From: Affinundibacterium macrobrachii
GTDB taxonomy: Bacteria > Pseudomonadota > Gammaproteobacteria > Burkholderiales > Burkholderiaceae_D
Length of the DNA stretch: 64,000 nt
Direction of reading: 5' to 3'
Assembly (NCBI RefSeq): GCF_014652415.1
Contig: NZ_BMYT01000001.1
Coordinates: forward strand, 124,001-188,000
Positions 33,019 to 42,900 of this stretch are shown here, in pieces; positions within the stretch are counted from its first letter, which is position 1; each line of letters starts with the position of its first letter. A model generated the notes under the pieces. That model was not told the DNA's origin, made no database searches, and saw nothing but the letters and a program-made list of their open reading frames with translations. The position numbers and the translations under genes are program-made.

Positions 33019-34401
33019 ATGTCGAATTCATCTAGTTTGCTCAAATCGCCAGAATTATTGTTACCTGCAGGCTCTTTAGAGAAAATGCATGCCGCCTTTG
33101 ATTTTGGTGCGGATGCGGTGTACGCAGGTCAGCCACGTTACAGTTTGCGTGCGCGTAATAATGAGTTCTCGACGCTGGATATTTTGCAGCAAGGCATCGA
33201 AGGTGCGCATGCACGTGGTAAGTCTTTCTTTGTAGCGAGCAATATTTTTCCGCACAACTCCAAACTAAAAACCTATCTGAATGATATGGAGCCCGTGATC
33301 GCCATGAAACCTGATGCTTTGATCATGGCAGACCCAGGTTTGATCATGATGGTGCGCGAAAAATGGCCAGAAGTGAATGTCCATTTATCGGTACAAGCGA
33401 ATGCGGTCAATTGGGCTGACGTTAAGTTCTGGCAAAAAATGGGTTTAACGCGTGTGATCTTATCGCGTGAATTATCATTAGACGAGATTGAAGAAATCAA
33501 ACAGCGTTGTCCAGAAATGGAATTGGAAGTCTTCGTACATGGCGCTTTGTGTATCGCTTATTCAGGTCGTTGTTTATTGTCAGGGTATTTCAACCATCGA
33601 GATCCAAACCAAGGTACTTGTACCAATTCATGCCGTTGGGATTACAAAGTTGAAAATGCGACAGAGAACGAGACTGGTGATTTGCAACGCATTCCTGTCG
33701 AGACAATTAAATTCGATTTCAACAAAGCTTTAGAGGAAGCGAATCAATCATTTTCTGCGATGGGCGACATGCAGCGCCATCCACTGGCCGATCGTCCTTA
33801 TTTGATTGAAGAGGCAGGGCGCCCAGGTAGTTTTATGCCTATCTTAGAAGATGAGCATGGTACTTACATTATGAACTCTAAGGATTTGCGTGCGATTGAA
33901 CATATCGAGCGTTTAACTAAAATTGGCGTCGATTCTTTGAAAGTCGAAGGTCGTACCAAGTCGCTTTACTACGTCGTACGGACAGCGCAAGCCTATCGCC
34001 GAGCAATTGATGATGCGGTTGCTGGACGCCCATTTAATGAGCGTTTGTTGAGTGAATTAGATGGCTTGGCAAACCGTGGTTATACCGATGGTTTCTATCA
34101 ACGTCATCATACGCAAGATCATCAAAATTATATGGAAGGCGTATCAAAAGCGCACCGTAGCCAGTATGTGGGCAATGTGCTGGCGATTGAAGATGGCTGG
34201 GCCGAGGTTGAGGTAAAGAATCGCTTTGCGGTGGGCGATAAGATCGAGATCATTCATCCAAGTGGCAATGAAATTATCGATTTAGCGCAAATCAGAAATA
34301 AGCACAATGAAGCGATTGATGTGATTGGTGGTGCTGGCCACAAAGTGCGCATTCCGCTTGATGCAAAATATGACAAAGCCTTATTGGCGCGCATGCTTTA
34401 A
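33019..34401 (+). CDS. trhP: U32-family tRNA hydroxylation protein TrhP (YegQ)
   Basis: 460 residues, matching E. coli YegQ/TrhP, which is needed for prephenate-dependent hydroxylation of uridine 34 to 5-hydroxyuridine in some tRNAs (established). The U32 signature is visible: ELLLPAGSLEKMHAAFDFGADAVY at the N-terminus (given as ELLLPAGS and FGADAVY), EVFVHGALCIAYSGRCLLSGYF in the centre, and cysteines in GTCTNSCRW that, with CIAYSGRC, probably bind a metal or Fe-S cluster. A C-terminal beta-rich domain (about 375-455) completes it. Despite the name, no protease activity is implied here. Confidence 0.9.
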   Translation: MSNSSSLLKSPELLLPAGSLEKMHAAFDFGADAVYAGQPRYSLRARNNEFSTLDILQQGIEGAHARGKSFFVASNIFPHNSKLKTYLNDMEPVIAMKPDALIMADPGLIMMVREKWPEVNVHLSVQANAVNWADVKFWQKMGLTRVILSRELSLDEIEEIKQRCPEMELEVFVHGALCIAYSGRCLLSGYFNHRDPNQGTCTNSCRWDYKVENATENETGDLQRIPVETIKFDFNKALEEANQSFSAMGDMQRHPLADRPYLIEEAGRPGSFMPILEDEHGTYIMNSKDLRAIEHIERLTKIGVDSLKVEGRTKSLYYVVRTAQAYRRAIDDAVAGRPFNERLLSELDGLANRGYTDGFYQRHHTQDHQNYMEGVSKAHRSQYVGNVLAIEDGWAEVEVKNRFAVGDKIEIIHPSGNEIIDLAQIRNKHNEAIDVIGGAGHKVRIPLDAKYDKALLARML

Positions 34402-34486
34402 TCGCTCGCGTTGACTGATAGAGGCAAATACTTGAGTGGGAAGATTCGGGTAAAGAGTTAAGTAAAACATTTCTGTCTCAATGATG

Positions 34487-34526
34487 ATGGGCTGCTGCTT
34501 GGGGAAACAAGTTGCAGCCCATTTTT
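34487..34526 (+). terminator. Intrinsic terminator after trhP
   Basis: ATGGGCTGC (34487-34495) pairs with GCAGCCCAT (34514-34522), 18-nt loop, then TTTTT. It lies 86 bases beyond the trhP stop. Confidence 0.7.
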
Positions 34527-34582
34527 ATTAGCAAATCTTGATAAGATAATTTCGATAGGTGCGATACGTATCGAATTGAACT

Positions 34583-35818
34583 TTAGTGTAAGTGCACAGA
34601 GCCTTCAGGCGGTGCATCATCAGGCATTTCAGGATGAACCAAATCGCCTTCCGCATCAGCGTACAGTGGCGCTTGGCAGTCTTCACAAAATTCCAAACCA
34701 AAGATGTCTTCTAAGATGAGAACTTGGCTAATGCCACTTTCTTTCAATAATCTTGGAATTTCTCCTTCACGTTCATCCATCGTGCTATTGGATGGTCCAA
34801 CCAAGGCATGAATTTCATCTTCTTGCTGATACAGTGGCCAGATCACGCCATAAATAATTTCAGGTGCTTTTTTCAAAGTGAAGCCAACTCGAATCTCGTC
34901 GACTTGACCAGGATGCGTCTCTGGACCGAAGCGACCAACGATCGCGGTTAACTCGCTGGCTTCTAGGTTGAGTGTTTGGCATAAATAAAATACAGTCGCG
35001 CGAATAGATATCGGGCGTACCAAAATATCTGCTTCTCTGCATGCTGAGTAGTAGGCTTCTGGTAGCAAAAATTCGAAACCGCAGCCCGGAAGTAAATGCG
35101 CAATGTCGGCATGCGCTCTTTGTTTCCACAACAATAAAGCAGCCTCCTTGGCTTTGCTAATGTCGAAAGGTGAGGGTGTCATTTGCCACTGAAATAGTGG
35201 CGCATTACTTGGCGCAAGAATCACCCCAAGCAAGTAACGACTGTCGGCCAAAAAGGGAACGGTTTTAGGTAAATCTTTCGGTGCAATGATTGCTTTATTT
35301 TGTAAAAAATGCTGCGCAGTCTGGTGTAATAGTTCATTAACTGCACAATGATCTTGCGGTAATTGGTCGATTGAGAACAAGTTTGGCAAGATGCAAACTT
35401 GAACTCCTTTGCACAATAATGATTCTCGCCAACTCGTGGTTAATGATTTGATGAGATTTGTCGGAATCGAGCCCGAAGCGATATCAAATCGACTCCAGGC
35501 CAAGATTGGTGCTGCCACCAACAAGATATCATAGCTAGTATCGCCGTCTTTGATTTGTCCTGAAGTGGCGATCGACTCGATCGCCTCGATTAATACTTCA
35601 TATGCGTCCGCTTGATTGGTAAAGACGTGTTCAGCCGCTGCATCCAAAATAGATTGGTGTTTGGCCTCTAAAATTTTAGCAATAAGTGTATCGAGTAAGG
35701 ATTGCCAATCATTGTCCTCTAGCCGACTACCTGCCTGAGAAATCGCTTGTGAGAGATTAGCGATGCGCAGTGCATCGCCAGCTAATTTTTGAATTTTCTT
35801 TTTCGGTGCGCGTCGCAT
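34583..35818 (-). CDS. Conserved hypothetical protein, resembles DUF2863 family
   Basis: 411 residues, no signal peptide or membrane segment. The N-terminal tail is basic (MRRAPKKKIQKL). A mixed alpha/beta body follows, with DGDTSYDILLVAAPILAWSRFDI near 91-113 (two short parts: YDILLVAAP and WSRFDIASG). The C-terminus has a CEDCQAPLY motif (CxxC, about 380-388) and an acidic Pro-rich end finishing SVHLH. The overall pattern recalls DUF2863, a family largely restricted to Burkholderiales; this is recognition from memory, not a search. No function is known. It stands alone on the minus strand between trhP and a glutathione transferase. Confidence 0.65.
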   Translation of the reverse strand: MRRAPKKKIQKLAGDALRIANLSQAISQAGSRLEDNDWQSLLDTLIAKILEAKHQSILDAAAEHVFTNQADAYEVLIEAIESIATSGQIKDGDTSYDILLVAAPILAWSRFDIASGSIPTNLIKSLTTSWRESLLCKGVQVCILPNLFSIDQLPQDHCAVNELLHQTAQHFLQNKAIIAPKDLPKTVPFLADSRYLLGVILAPSNAPLFQWQMTPSPFDISKAKEAALLLWKQRAHADIAHLLPGCGFEFLLPEAYYSACREADILVRPISIRATVFYLCQTLNLEASELTAIVGRFGPETHPGQVDEIRVGFTLKKAPEIIYGVIWPLYQQEDEIHALVGPSNSTMDEREGEIPRLLKESGISQVLILEDIFGLEFCEDCQAPLYADAEGDLVHPEMPDDAPPEGSVHLH

Positions 35819-35903
35819 AATTGTTTTTATTCCTCATCGAGTATGTAGTGCTGGCGCAGATGTTCATGGCAAATCTATCGCAAAAAAGCAGCATTAAATC
35901 AAG

Positions 35904-36596
35904 CTATTTTTTTGCATATTGGGTTTGGCCAAATAAGATATCTTTCGCCTTATTATCGGTTAAGGGCTTTCGATAATCTGCAAGTACGGTAAGCGCTTTT
36001 TTTACCGCAGGTCTGTCATTAATCTGATCAAACCATCGTTTTGTATTGGGGTAATCTGCCCAGTCAATTCCCTGATTCGCTGCTGAGCGAGCCCACGGGA
36101 AACAAGCAATATCAGCAACTGTGTAGTTGTCGCCGGCAAGATAGGATTGATGCGCCAACTGATTTTCAAGCACTTGATAAAGTCGTTTCGCTTCATTGGT
36201 ATAACGTTCGTAAGCGTAATCAATTTTCTCCGGAGCATAAATCCGAAAATGATGTGCCTGCCCCAACATCGGGCCAAAACCACCAACTTGAAACATCAAC
36301 CATTGCAAGGTTTGATATTTTTCTCGATCACTTTGTCCTAAGAAGCGTCCAACTTTGCTAGCTAAATAAATCAAGATCGCACCGGATTCAAATAAGGCGA
36401 TGGGCTTTCCATCCGGGCCATCTGAATCGACTATGGCCGGGATTTTGTTATTTGGCGAAATGCCTAGAAACGCAGGTTTAAATTGATCTCCGGCACCGAT
36501 ATCAATTGGAATCGCGCGATAGCTCAAACCGCATTCCTCAAGCATGATATGGACTTTATGGCCATTCGGCGTGGGCCAAGAATAAACATCAATCAT
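35904..36596 (-). CDS. yfcG: Glutathione S-transferase, YfcG/Nu-class
   Basis: 230 residues from the ATG at 36596, chosen for a perfect AGGAGG 8 bases upstream; the frame extends 11 codons further without one. The thioredoxin-fold domain starts MIDVYSWPTPNGHKVHIMLEE and has SPNNKIPAIVD and FESGAILIYLA, which bind glutathione. The all-helical domain has QVGGFGPMLGQAHHF and DIACFPWA. These segments follow E. coli YfcG, a Nu-class enzyme with disulfide-bond reductase activity toward small disulfides and two bound glutathiones (established). The catalytic region lacks the Ser/Tyr of classical GSTs and uses Thr/Asn (PTPNG), as in YfcG. Confidence 0.88.
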   Translation of the reverse strand: MIDVYSWPTPNGHKVHIMLEECGLSYRAIPIDIGAGDQFKPAFLGISPNNKIPAIVDSDGPDGKPIALFESGAILIYLASKVGRFLGQSDREKYQTLQWLMFQVGGFGPMLGQAHHFRIYAPEKIDYAYERYTNEAKRLYQVLENQLAHQSYLAGDNYTVADIACFPWARSAANQGIDWADYPNTKRWFDQINDRPAVKKALTVLADYRKPLTDNKAKDILFGQTQYAKK

Positions 36597-36831
36597 TGCA
36601 AGATCCTCCTGTAGTTGCTCGTGCTTCATCAGCGCGAATTGGGAATTGACTATTCGCGTTGATTATATCCTGAGTCTCGCGATTCAGAATTCAGGTTCTT
36701 GCAATGCCTGTGTTGACGCTGGTGATAATGCGCTTAGAAATGTTGGAGCGCGACCGAAGGTCAAGAAAGCTGGACTCGATCCATGTATTAAAACAACAAA
36801 ACAAATTAAAAACCAAAAGAGTTAAATTTTA

Positions 36832-36885
36832 TCTAGACAAAACAATCTAGATTATTTAATCTAGACAAATCGATCTACATTATTC
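36832..36885 (+). promoter_or_regulatory. Four-box operator array upstream of the BlaI-like gene
   Basis: TCTAGA at 36832, 36846 and 36860 and TCTACA at 36874: four boxes spaced exactly 14 bp apart, ending 16 bases before the blaI-like ATG. Boxes 1 and 3 continue CAAA and boxes 2 and 4 continue TTATT, so the array is two copies of a 28-bp unit (22 of 28 positions identical by my alignment). TAGACA (36834-36839) resembles a -35 and TAATCT (36857-36862), 17 bp later, could be the -10, placing the promoter inside the array. Autorepression by the BlaI-like protein is inferred. Confidence 0.7.
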
Positions 36886-36894
36886 TGGGTTCCC

Positions 36895-37299
36895 ATGAAA
36901 AAAAATGACGTTAGCAACACAAAGAAATCTAGCCCACCGAAACCAACGGCTGCTGAAATGGAGCTAATGCGTTTGCTGTGGGTTCTCGGTCCAGCTACCG
37001 CCAAACAAGTGCACGAAGCAGCAATGAAAGAGCGACCAGAAATCGCTTATGCCTCGGTTTTACGCATGCTTCAAGTGATGCACAGTAAAGGACAATTGCG
37101 ACGCGATGAAAGTCAAAAAGCGCATGTGTATGCTGCTGTCGAAGAGCAAGATACTTTACAGACCAATCTAGTGAAAGATTTAATTCAAAAAGCATTTTCT
37201 GGCTCTGCTAAAGCTTTGGTGTTAGCTGCATTGCGGTCGCACGTTAGCAAAGAAGAGCGTGAGGAAATTCAAAAGTTTTTGCATGGAGATGACAAATGA
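36895..37299 (+). CDS. BlaI/MecI/CopY-family transcriptional repressor
   Basis: 134 residues. The winged-helix DNA-binding domain is at about 15-85 (PTAAEMELMRLLWVLGPATAKQVHEA...YASVLRMLQVMHSKGQL). The dimerisation helices (about 95-130) contain LIQKAFSGSAKALVLAAL, the segment where BlaI and MecI are cleaved by their sensor protease. Family members repress their own operon and are relieved by proteolysis through a paired M56 metalloprotease (established). The stop codon overlaps the start of exactly such a gene (ATGA, 4 bp). Upstream lies a four-box 14-bp array. The ATG has no evident Shine-Dalgarno. Confidence 0.9.
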   Translation: MKKNDVSNTKKSSPPKPTAAEMELMRLLWVLGPATAKQVHEAAMKERPEIAYASVLRMLQVMHSKGQLRRDESQKAHVYAAVEEQDTLQTNLVKDLIQKAFSGSAKALVLAALRSHVSKEEREEIQKFLHGDDK

Positions 37300-39056
37300 A
37301 TTTCGACTTCCATATCATCACGCATGCCCTTGGTTGGGCGCTGATTCATTTCCTGTGGCAAGGACTTGCGATTGCTCTAGCCACAGCCTTTTTGTTACAA
37401 ATCAGCAGGAATGCTCGTGCACAAATACGTTATTTGATTGCGTGTTTCAGTCTATTAGCATGTTTTCTTGTGCCGATTTGGGAAGTGCTAACAAGCTCAC
37501 AAACGACAGCCGAGTTTATTGGTGTGCAGGTGATTCCTAGTACTTTTGCTGAAGCTAAAACAGCGTTAGGTTGGATTGAACAAGCGCAGATATGGTTTCA
37601 GCTACACATTGATCTAATCGTTATCGTATGGGCGACAGTGGTTGCCATGCTTGGCTTGCGATTATTGCTCGGAGTCTTATGGCTACGAACGTATAGCAAC
37701 GGAGAACGTGGTGTCAGTAATGCTTATTGGCAGCGGAAAACCGATCAACTAGCTGCGCATTTTCAGATCGCCAAGCCTGTGCTTGTGCGTATTGTCGAAG
37801 AACTAGATAGCCCGATCACGATAGGGTGGATACGCCCGATGATTTTGATTCCTGCGTCACTTATTACTGGCATGACGCCTAGCTACCTGGAAGCGCTGAT
37901 CGCGCACGAACTTGCACACATTTCGCGCTTCGACTATCTGGTCAACTTTATTCAAAATCTGATTGAAATGGTTTTGTTTTTCCACCCAGCGGTATGGTGG
38001 ATTTCAAAGAGAATCCGCATTGAACGCGAGAACATTGCGGATGATTTAGCGGCAAGTATGCTCGGCGAACCGCGGCGTCTAGCACTTGCATTACAAGAAT
38101 TGGAATATCTCCAATTCACAACCCCTCAACTCGCCCAAGCGGCACATGGAGGAAATCTTATGTTAAGAATTAAACGATTAGTGCGTCCAGAAGCACAAAG
38201 TATTAGTTGGAAAACCGCGGTAACAGCAATTGGGATTGCATCTGCATCTGTTGGGTTGGCCGCAAATGCTGCCATGCCTTTGTGGATACAAACTGATAGA
38301 TTAGATTTGCACGACAATGTAGAAACAGTGATTGGTGGTGTCTCAGAACATTCAATGAATTCAATTAAATCTAAGGAGTCAAAAGATAATGAAACTAAGT
38401 CTACCCTTGAGGCAAAGCTATCGACTGCGAAAGACATTATAGTCCACCCTCGAATTGACTTTGCGAGAACAGGATGTGCACCAGAATATCCTGCCGCCGC
38501 TATGCGCAGTGAATTAGAAGGAACAACTAGATTGGCGATTCTGCTCTCTGATAAAGGGATAATTGAAAACGTGAATGTGGAAAAATCTAGTGGGCACTCG
38601 ATACTTGATGATGCCCTAAAGAACCAGCTTTTGTCGGGAAAGTGTACTGGCTTACCTGGAAGCTTAAATGGCAAACCACATTCAGCCAGAACTTTAGTGG
38701 ATTATGTTTGGAAGCTTGATGAGTGGCCAGTTAAAAACGAGAAACCATATAAAAATCGTCAAGCCAATTTAGATCATGTTGCGACGGTGGATTTTGTCAA
38801 AACTGGATGTAGTCCTGAATATCCAAAAGTTTCAGTGAGAAATTCAGAACATGGAACTACAGTGCTTGCGGTTAACGTCAGTGATTCAGGTGCAATCGAC
38901 GACGTCAAAATATTTGCGTCCAGTGGCTTCCGTGGGCTAGACCAAGCTGTAGCTAGCAAGTTGCGATCTGGCACTTGCAAGGCAAATCCAGCAAAAATGG
39001 ATGGGAAAAACGTCGCTTCCGTGATTAATGTTAAATACGTTTGGAAGTTAAATTGA
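37296..39056 (+). CDS. BlaR1-like M56 membrane metalloprotease with two TonB-C-like domains
   Basis: 586 residues. Membrane segments at about 8-34, 43-62, 105-130 and 305-328. Between the third and fourth is an M56 zinc protease domain with HELAH (204-208) and a downstream ERENIADD (243-250) supplying the third metal ligand. Outside the last membrane segment there is no penicillin-binding domain. Instead, a linker (about 335-385) leads to two homologous domains, about 387-475 (DFARTGCAPEYPAAAM...VDYVWKLDE) and about 498-586 (DFVKTGCSPEYPKVSV...VKYVWKLN). These look like TonB C-terminal domains, each with two conserved cysteines. Expected job: sense a periplasmic signal and cleave the BlaI-like repressor (inference from BlaR1). 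The ligand and the target genes are unknown. Confidence 0.87.
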   Translation: MNFDFHIITHALGWALIHFLWQGLAIALATAFLLQISRNARAQIRYLIACFSLLACFLVPIWEVLTSSQTTAEFIGVQVIPSTFAEAKTALGWIEQAQIWFQLHIDLIVIVWATVVAMLGLRLLLGVLWLRTYSNGERGVSNAYWQRKTDQLAAHFQIAKPVLVRIVEELDSPITIGWIRPMILIPASLITGMTPSYLEALIAHELAHISRFDYLVNFIQNLIEMVLFFHPAVWWISKRIRIERENIADDLAASMLGEPRRLALALQELEYLQFTTPQLAQAAHGGNLMLRIKRLVRPEAQSISWKTAVTAIGIASASVGLAANAAMPLWIQTDRLDLHDNVETVIGGVSEHSMNSIKSKESKDNETKSTLEAKLSTAKDIIVHPRIDFARTGCAPEYPAAAMRSELEGTTRLAILLSDKGIIENVNVEKSSGHSILDDALKNQLLSGKCTGLPGSLNGKPHSARTLVDYVWKLDEWPVKNEKPYKNRQANLDHVATVDFVKTGCSPEYPKVSVRNSEHGTTVLAVNVSDSGAIDDVKIFASSGFRGLDQAVASKLRSGTCKANPAKMDGKNVASVINVKYVWKLN

Positions 39057-39064
39057 TTTAGATT

Positions 39065-39095
39065 TGAGCCGAGCAATCGTTTAAAGCTCGGCTCA
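39065..39095. terminator. Stem-loop between M56 gene and serB
   Basis: TGAGCCGAGC (39065-39074) pairs with GCTCGGCTCA (39086-39095), a 10-bp GC-rich stem with an 11-nt loop, between convergent genes. It lacks a T run on either side, so the terminator call is tentative. Confidence 0.45.
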
Positions 39096-39120
39096 TTAAG
39101 GGTAATAAGAACTGAAAATA

Positions 39121-39969
39121 CTAAAACAAATTTAAAACCCCATCCAAACCAACAAAATTCAACGCGACATTTGCTTGCATACGCACGACGGGCTTCGCTC
39201 GAAATGCAACGGACAGGCCAGCGATACTCATCATCTTTAAATCATTTGCACCATCACCCATCACGATGGCACTTTGGGTGCTGATGCCAAGTTCTTGGCA
39301 AACCTTTTCGACGGTGCGTTTTTTTTCTTCGGCATCAACAATGGTTCCAATCACTTTTCCGGTCAATTTGTCACCGACAATTTCCAGTACGTTGGCGAGG
39401 CTGTAATCTAGATTTAAACGGGATTTGATTCTGTCTGTGAAAAAGGTGAATCCGCCCGATACTAATAAAGTTTTCAAGCCAGCTTGTTGTACTTGCTTGA
39501 GCATATTTTCAGCACCGAGCGAGAGTTGTAGGCGTTGATCATAGACTCTTTGTAGTGCAGACGCCTCTAGTCCTTTCAACAAACCAACGCGGCGAATCAA
39601 GCTTTCTTGAAACTCAATTTCACCCCGCATCGCCGCTTCTGTGATTTCGGCTACTTGTGGTTTTAGACCTTGCATATCGGCGATTTCGTCTATGCATTCT
39701 ATGGTGATTAAAGTGGAGTCCATATCCATCGCCACCAATTTAAATTCATTGAGTTGGTGTGACGGACCATGATAGACGTCTAGTTGCGCGCTTAAGCAAA
39801 GTTCTTGTATCGATTGCAGTATCGTGGCATCGCACTGTACATTTTCTAAGCGAACAGCATTGCTGTTTAGGGGAATGATTTTTTCTGCCGCCGACATGGT
39901 CGCGATACTTTGCACTGTTGCCGTATGCTGCGATAAGACGGCATTTAAGCCTTGTATGATTAAGTTCAT
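39121..39969 (-). CDS. serB: Phosphoserine phosphatase
   Basis: Last step of serine biosynthesis, hydrolysing O-phosphoserine. 282 residues. The HAD motifs are visible: DMDST (about 82-86, nucleophile and acid Asp), LVSGGFTFF (motif 2 Ser), and VMGDGANDLKMM (motif 3). The cap segment ECIDEIADMQGLKPQVAEIT (shown in part) is diagnostic of SerB. The N-terminal 75 residues are a poorly conserved regulatory-type domain. It lies 5 bp downstream of mfd on the same strand. Confidence 0.95.
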   Translation of the reverse strand: MNLIIQGLNAVLSQHTATVQSIATMSAAEKIIPLNSNAVRLENVQCDATILQSIQELCLSAQLDVYHGPSHQLNEFKLVAMDMDSTLITIECIDEIADMQGLKPQVAEITEAAMRGEIEFQESLIRRVGLLKGLEASALQRVYDQRLQLSLGAENMLKQVQQAGLKTLLVSGGFTFFTDRIKSRLNLDYSLANVLEIVGDKLTGKVIGTIVDAEEKKRTVEKVCQELGISTQSAIVMGDGANDLKMMSIAGLSVAFRAKPVVRMQANVALNFVGLDGVLNLF

Positions 39970-39974
39970 ATTAA

Positions 39975-42900
39975 TTATTTAGAGGGCGCGGAAGACGAAT
40001 GTAATGCTTTCATTGTGCTCTTGATCTGTGCAACGCGCGCTGCAAGATCAGGCATGTTGGCACTGATGCGTAATTTGTCTTGACCGTTCAGTTTGATATG
40101 TTTGTGCTTTTGTACCAACTCAATGATGCGCATCGCATCAATTGGCGGTTGTGGTTCAAATTGCAGAGTTGCAGCCTCGCTATGTGCATCGATTTTGATA
40201 ATGCCAAGCGGCTTCGCGGCAACGCGTAGTCGATGTGTTTCCAATAGTGATTTGACTGGCTCTGGTAATTTGCCGAAGCGATCAATCATCTCTTCTTGTA
40301 GGTCATCAATAGCATCAAGCTTGTTGCAATTCGCTAGACGTTTATAGATCGATAAACGCTCGTGTACATCACCGCAGAAATCACTGGGTAAGAGAGCTGG
40401 GATGTGTAAATTAATTTCGGTTGTGGTCGAAAGTGGTGCTGCCAAGTCGGGTTCTTTACCGTTCTTTAAACTACGTACAGCTTCGTTAAGCATGTCTGAA
40501 TACATTTGGAAACCAATCTCATGCATTTCGCCAGATTGATTGTCACCCAATACTTCTCCGGCACCGCGAATCTCTAGATCATGCATAGCGAGATAGAAGC
40601 CGCTACCCAATTCTTCCATTTGTTGAATGGCTTCTAAACGGCGGTTGGCTTGCTTGGTTAAGCCTTGCACATCATGTACCAGCAGATAAGCGTAGGCTTG
40701 ATGGTGTGAGCGACCGACACGACCACGTAGTTGATGCAACTGCGCTAGACCAAATTTATCGGCACGATGCATGATGATGGTATTGGCACTTGGCACGTCG
40801 ATACCGGTTTCAATAATCGTTGTACATAACAAGATGTTGTAACGTTGCGCAACGAAATCTCGCATGACGCGCTCTAGGTCACGTTCATTCATTTGACCGT
40901 GCCCAACACCAATTCGAGCTTCAGGTAACAAGGCTTCCAGCATCGCTTTACGATTTTCTATCGTTTCAACTTCGTTGTGCAAGAAGTAAACTTGTCCACC
41001 ACGTTTCAGTTCGCGTAAACACGCTTCGCGTATGACAGAATCACCTTCACTACGCACAAAAGTTTTGATCGCCAAGCGTTTTTGCGGTGCAGTAGCGATG
41101 ATAGAGAAATCGCGTAGTCCCTCTAATGCCATGCCCAAGGTACGTGGAATAGGGGTAGCGGTGAGGGTCAGTACATCAACCTCAGCGCGCAAGGCTTTTA
41201 AGCTTTCCTTTTGACGTACACCAAAGCGGTGTTCTTCGTCGATGATCACCAAACCAAGGCGCGAAAACTTGACGTCATCGGACAATAGTTTATGTGTGCC
41301 AATGACGATATCAACCGTGCCATCACCCATGCCTTTAATTGCTTGCGTGATTTCTTTACCGCTTCTGAAGCGAGACAATTCAGCAATCTTGACTGGCCAA
41401 TTGGCGAAGCGATCGGTGAATGTTTGTGCATGCTGCTCAGCGAGTAGGGTAGTTGGCGCTAGGATAGCAACTTGTTTACCACCCATTACTGCAACAAACG
41501 CAGCGCGCAATGCGACTTCGGTTTTACCAAAACCAACGTCACCACAGATCAAGCGATCCATTGGTTTGCCGGAAGTCATATCACTAATCACCGCATTAAT
41601 GGCCGCGGCTTGATCAGGGGTTTCATCGAAGCCAAAACTTTCTGCAAAGGCGGCATAATCATGCGCTGAATATTCAAACGCATGACCGTGACGCAATGCT
41701 CGACGCGCGTATAAATTGAGTAATTCAGCTGCGGTATCACGAATTTGTTGTGCCGCTTTACGCTTGGCTTTTTCCCATTGACCTGAGCCGAGTGTGTGTA
41801 AAGGCGCGTCATCCGGTGACGCACCTGAATAGCGAGAGATCACATGTAATTGCGATACGGGCACATACAGCTTGGTATCTTTGGCATATTCCAAGTGCAA
41901 GAATTCGGTCTCGCCTTCGCCCAAATCCATGCTGATTAAGCCCATGTAACGACCGATGCCGTGGTTACTATGGACAACTGGATCACCGATTTTTAATTCA
42001 GATAAGTCGCGCACCATGTGCTCGACTTGCGTCACCGCTTCTTGTTTTTTGCGACCGATACGTTTGCCAGAACCAGCGTATAACTCAGCCTCAGTGATGA
42101 AGGCAATATCCTGTAATTGAAAGCCAGCATGGATAGGTGCAACACCCAGAACTAATTTTGCGCTACTTGTGAGAAAGTCGGTGTAATCCTCACAGATACT
42201 GATGTCGAGTTGGAAGTCGCGGAAATATTGTTGCAGGGTCTCACGTCGACCAGCTGTTTCTGCACAGATGAGTACGCGTTTATCTGTTTGCAATAAATAA
42301 GAACGCAAATTCGTTAAAGGGTCATCGGCACGACGATTGACCGCAAGATCCGGCAGAAAGCTAGAAACTTCCGATGCCGCGCCACCGTTTTGTATGATCC
42401 AGCGTGATTCTGATTTCAGTGTGGCGAAGAAATCTTCGTCACGCAAAAAGATCGATTCTGGTGCCAGAACCGGACGCTCTCTGTCTGATTTTAAAAACTG
42501 ATAACGTGAGCGGGTATCTGTCCAAAAGCGCTGTATCGCTTCTTCAATATTGCCAATTAAAACGTAATGCGTTTGCTGAGGCAAATAGTCAAATAAGGTG
42601 GCGGTCGATTCAAAAAATAGAGGCAAGTAGTATTCGATACCGGCCGAGGCGATGCCATTACCGATGTCTTTATAAACCGTGGAACGAGATGGATCGCCTT
42701 CAAACTGTTCGCGCCATCGATTTCTGAATGCGCTGCGACCTGCTTCATCCATAGGAAACTCGCGTCCAGGCAACAGGCGAACTTCTTTTACTGGATAGAG
42801 CGAGCGCTGTGTGTCGGCATCAAAGGTACGGATACTTTCTATACTGTCGCCAAATAAATCGAGTCGATATGGCAGTACCGACCCCATAGGGAATAAGTCA

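Noticed and set aside
36895..39056. Beta-lactam resistance operon
   Set aside because: The sensor lacks a penicillin-binding domain and no beta-lactamase or PBP2a-like gene is in the window, so a resistance role is not supported.
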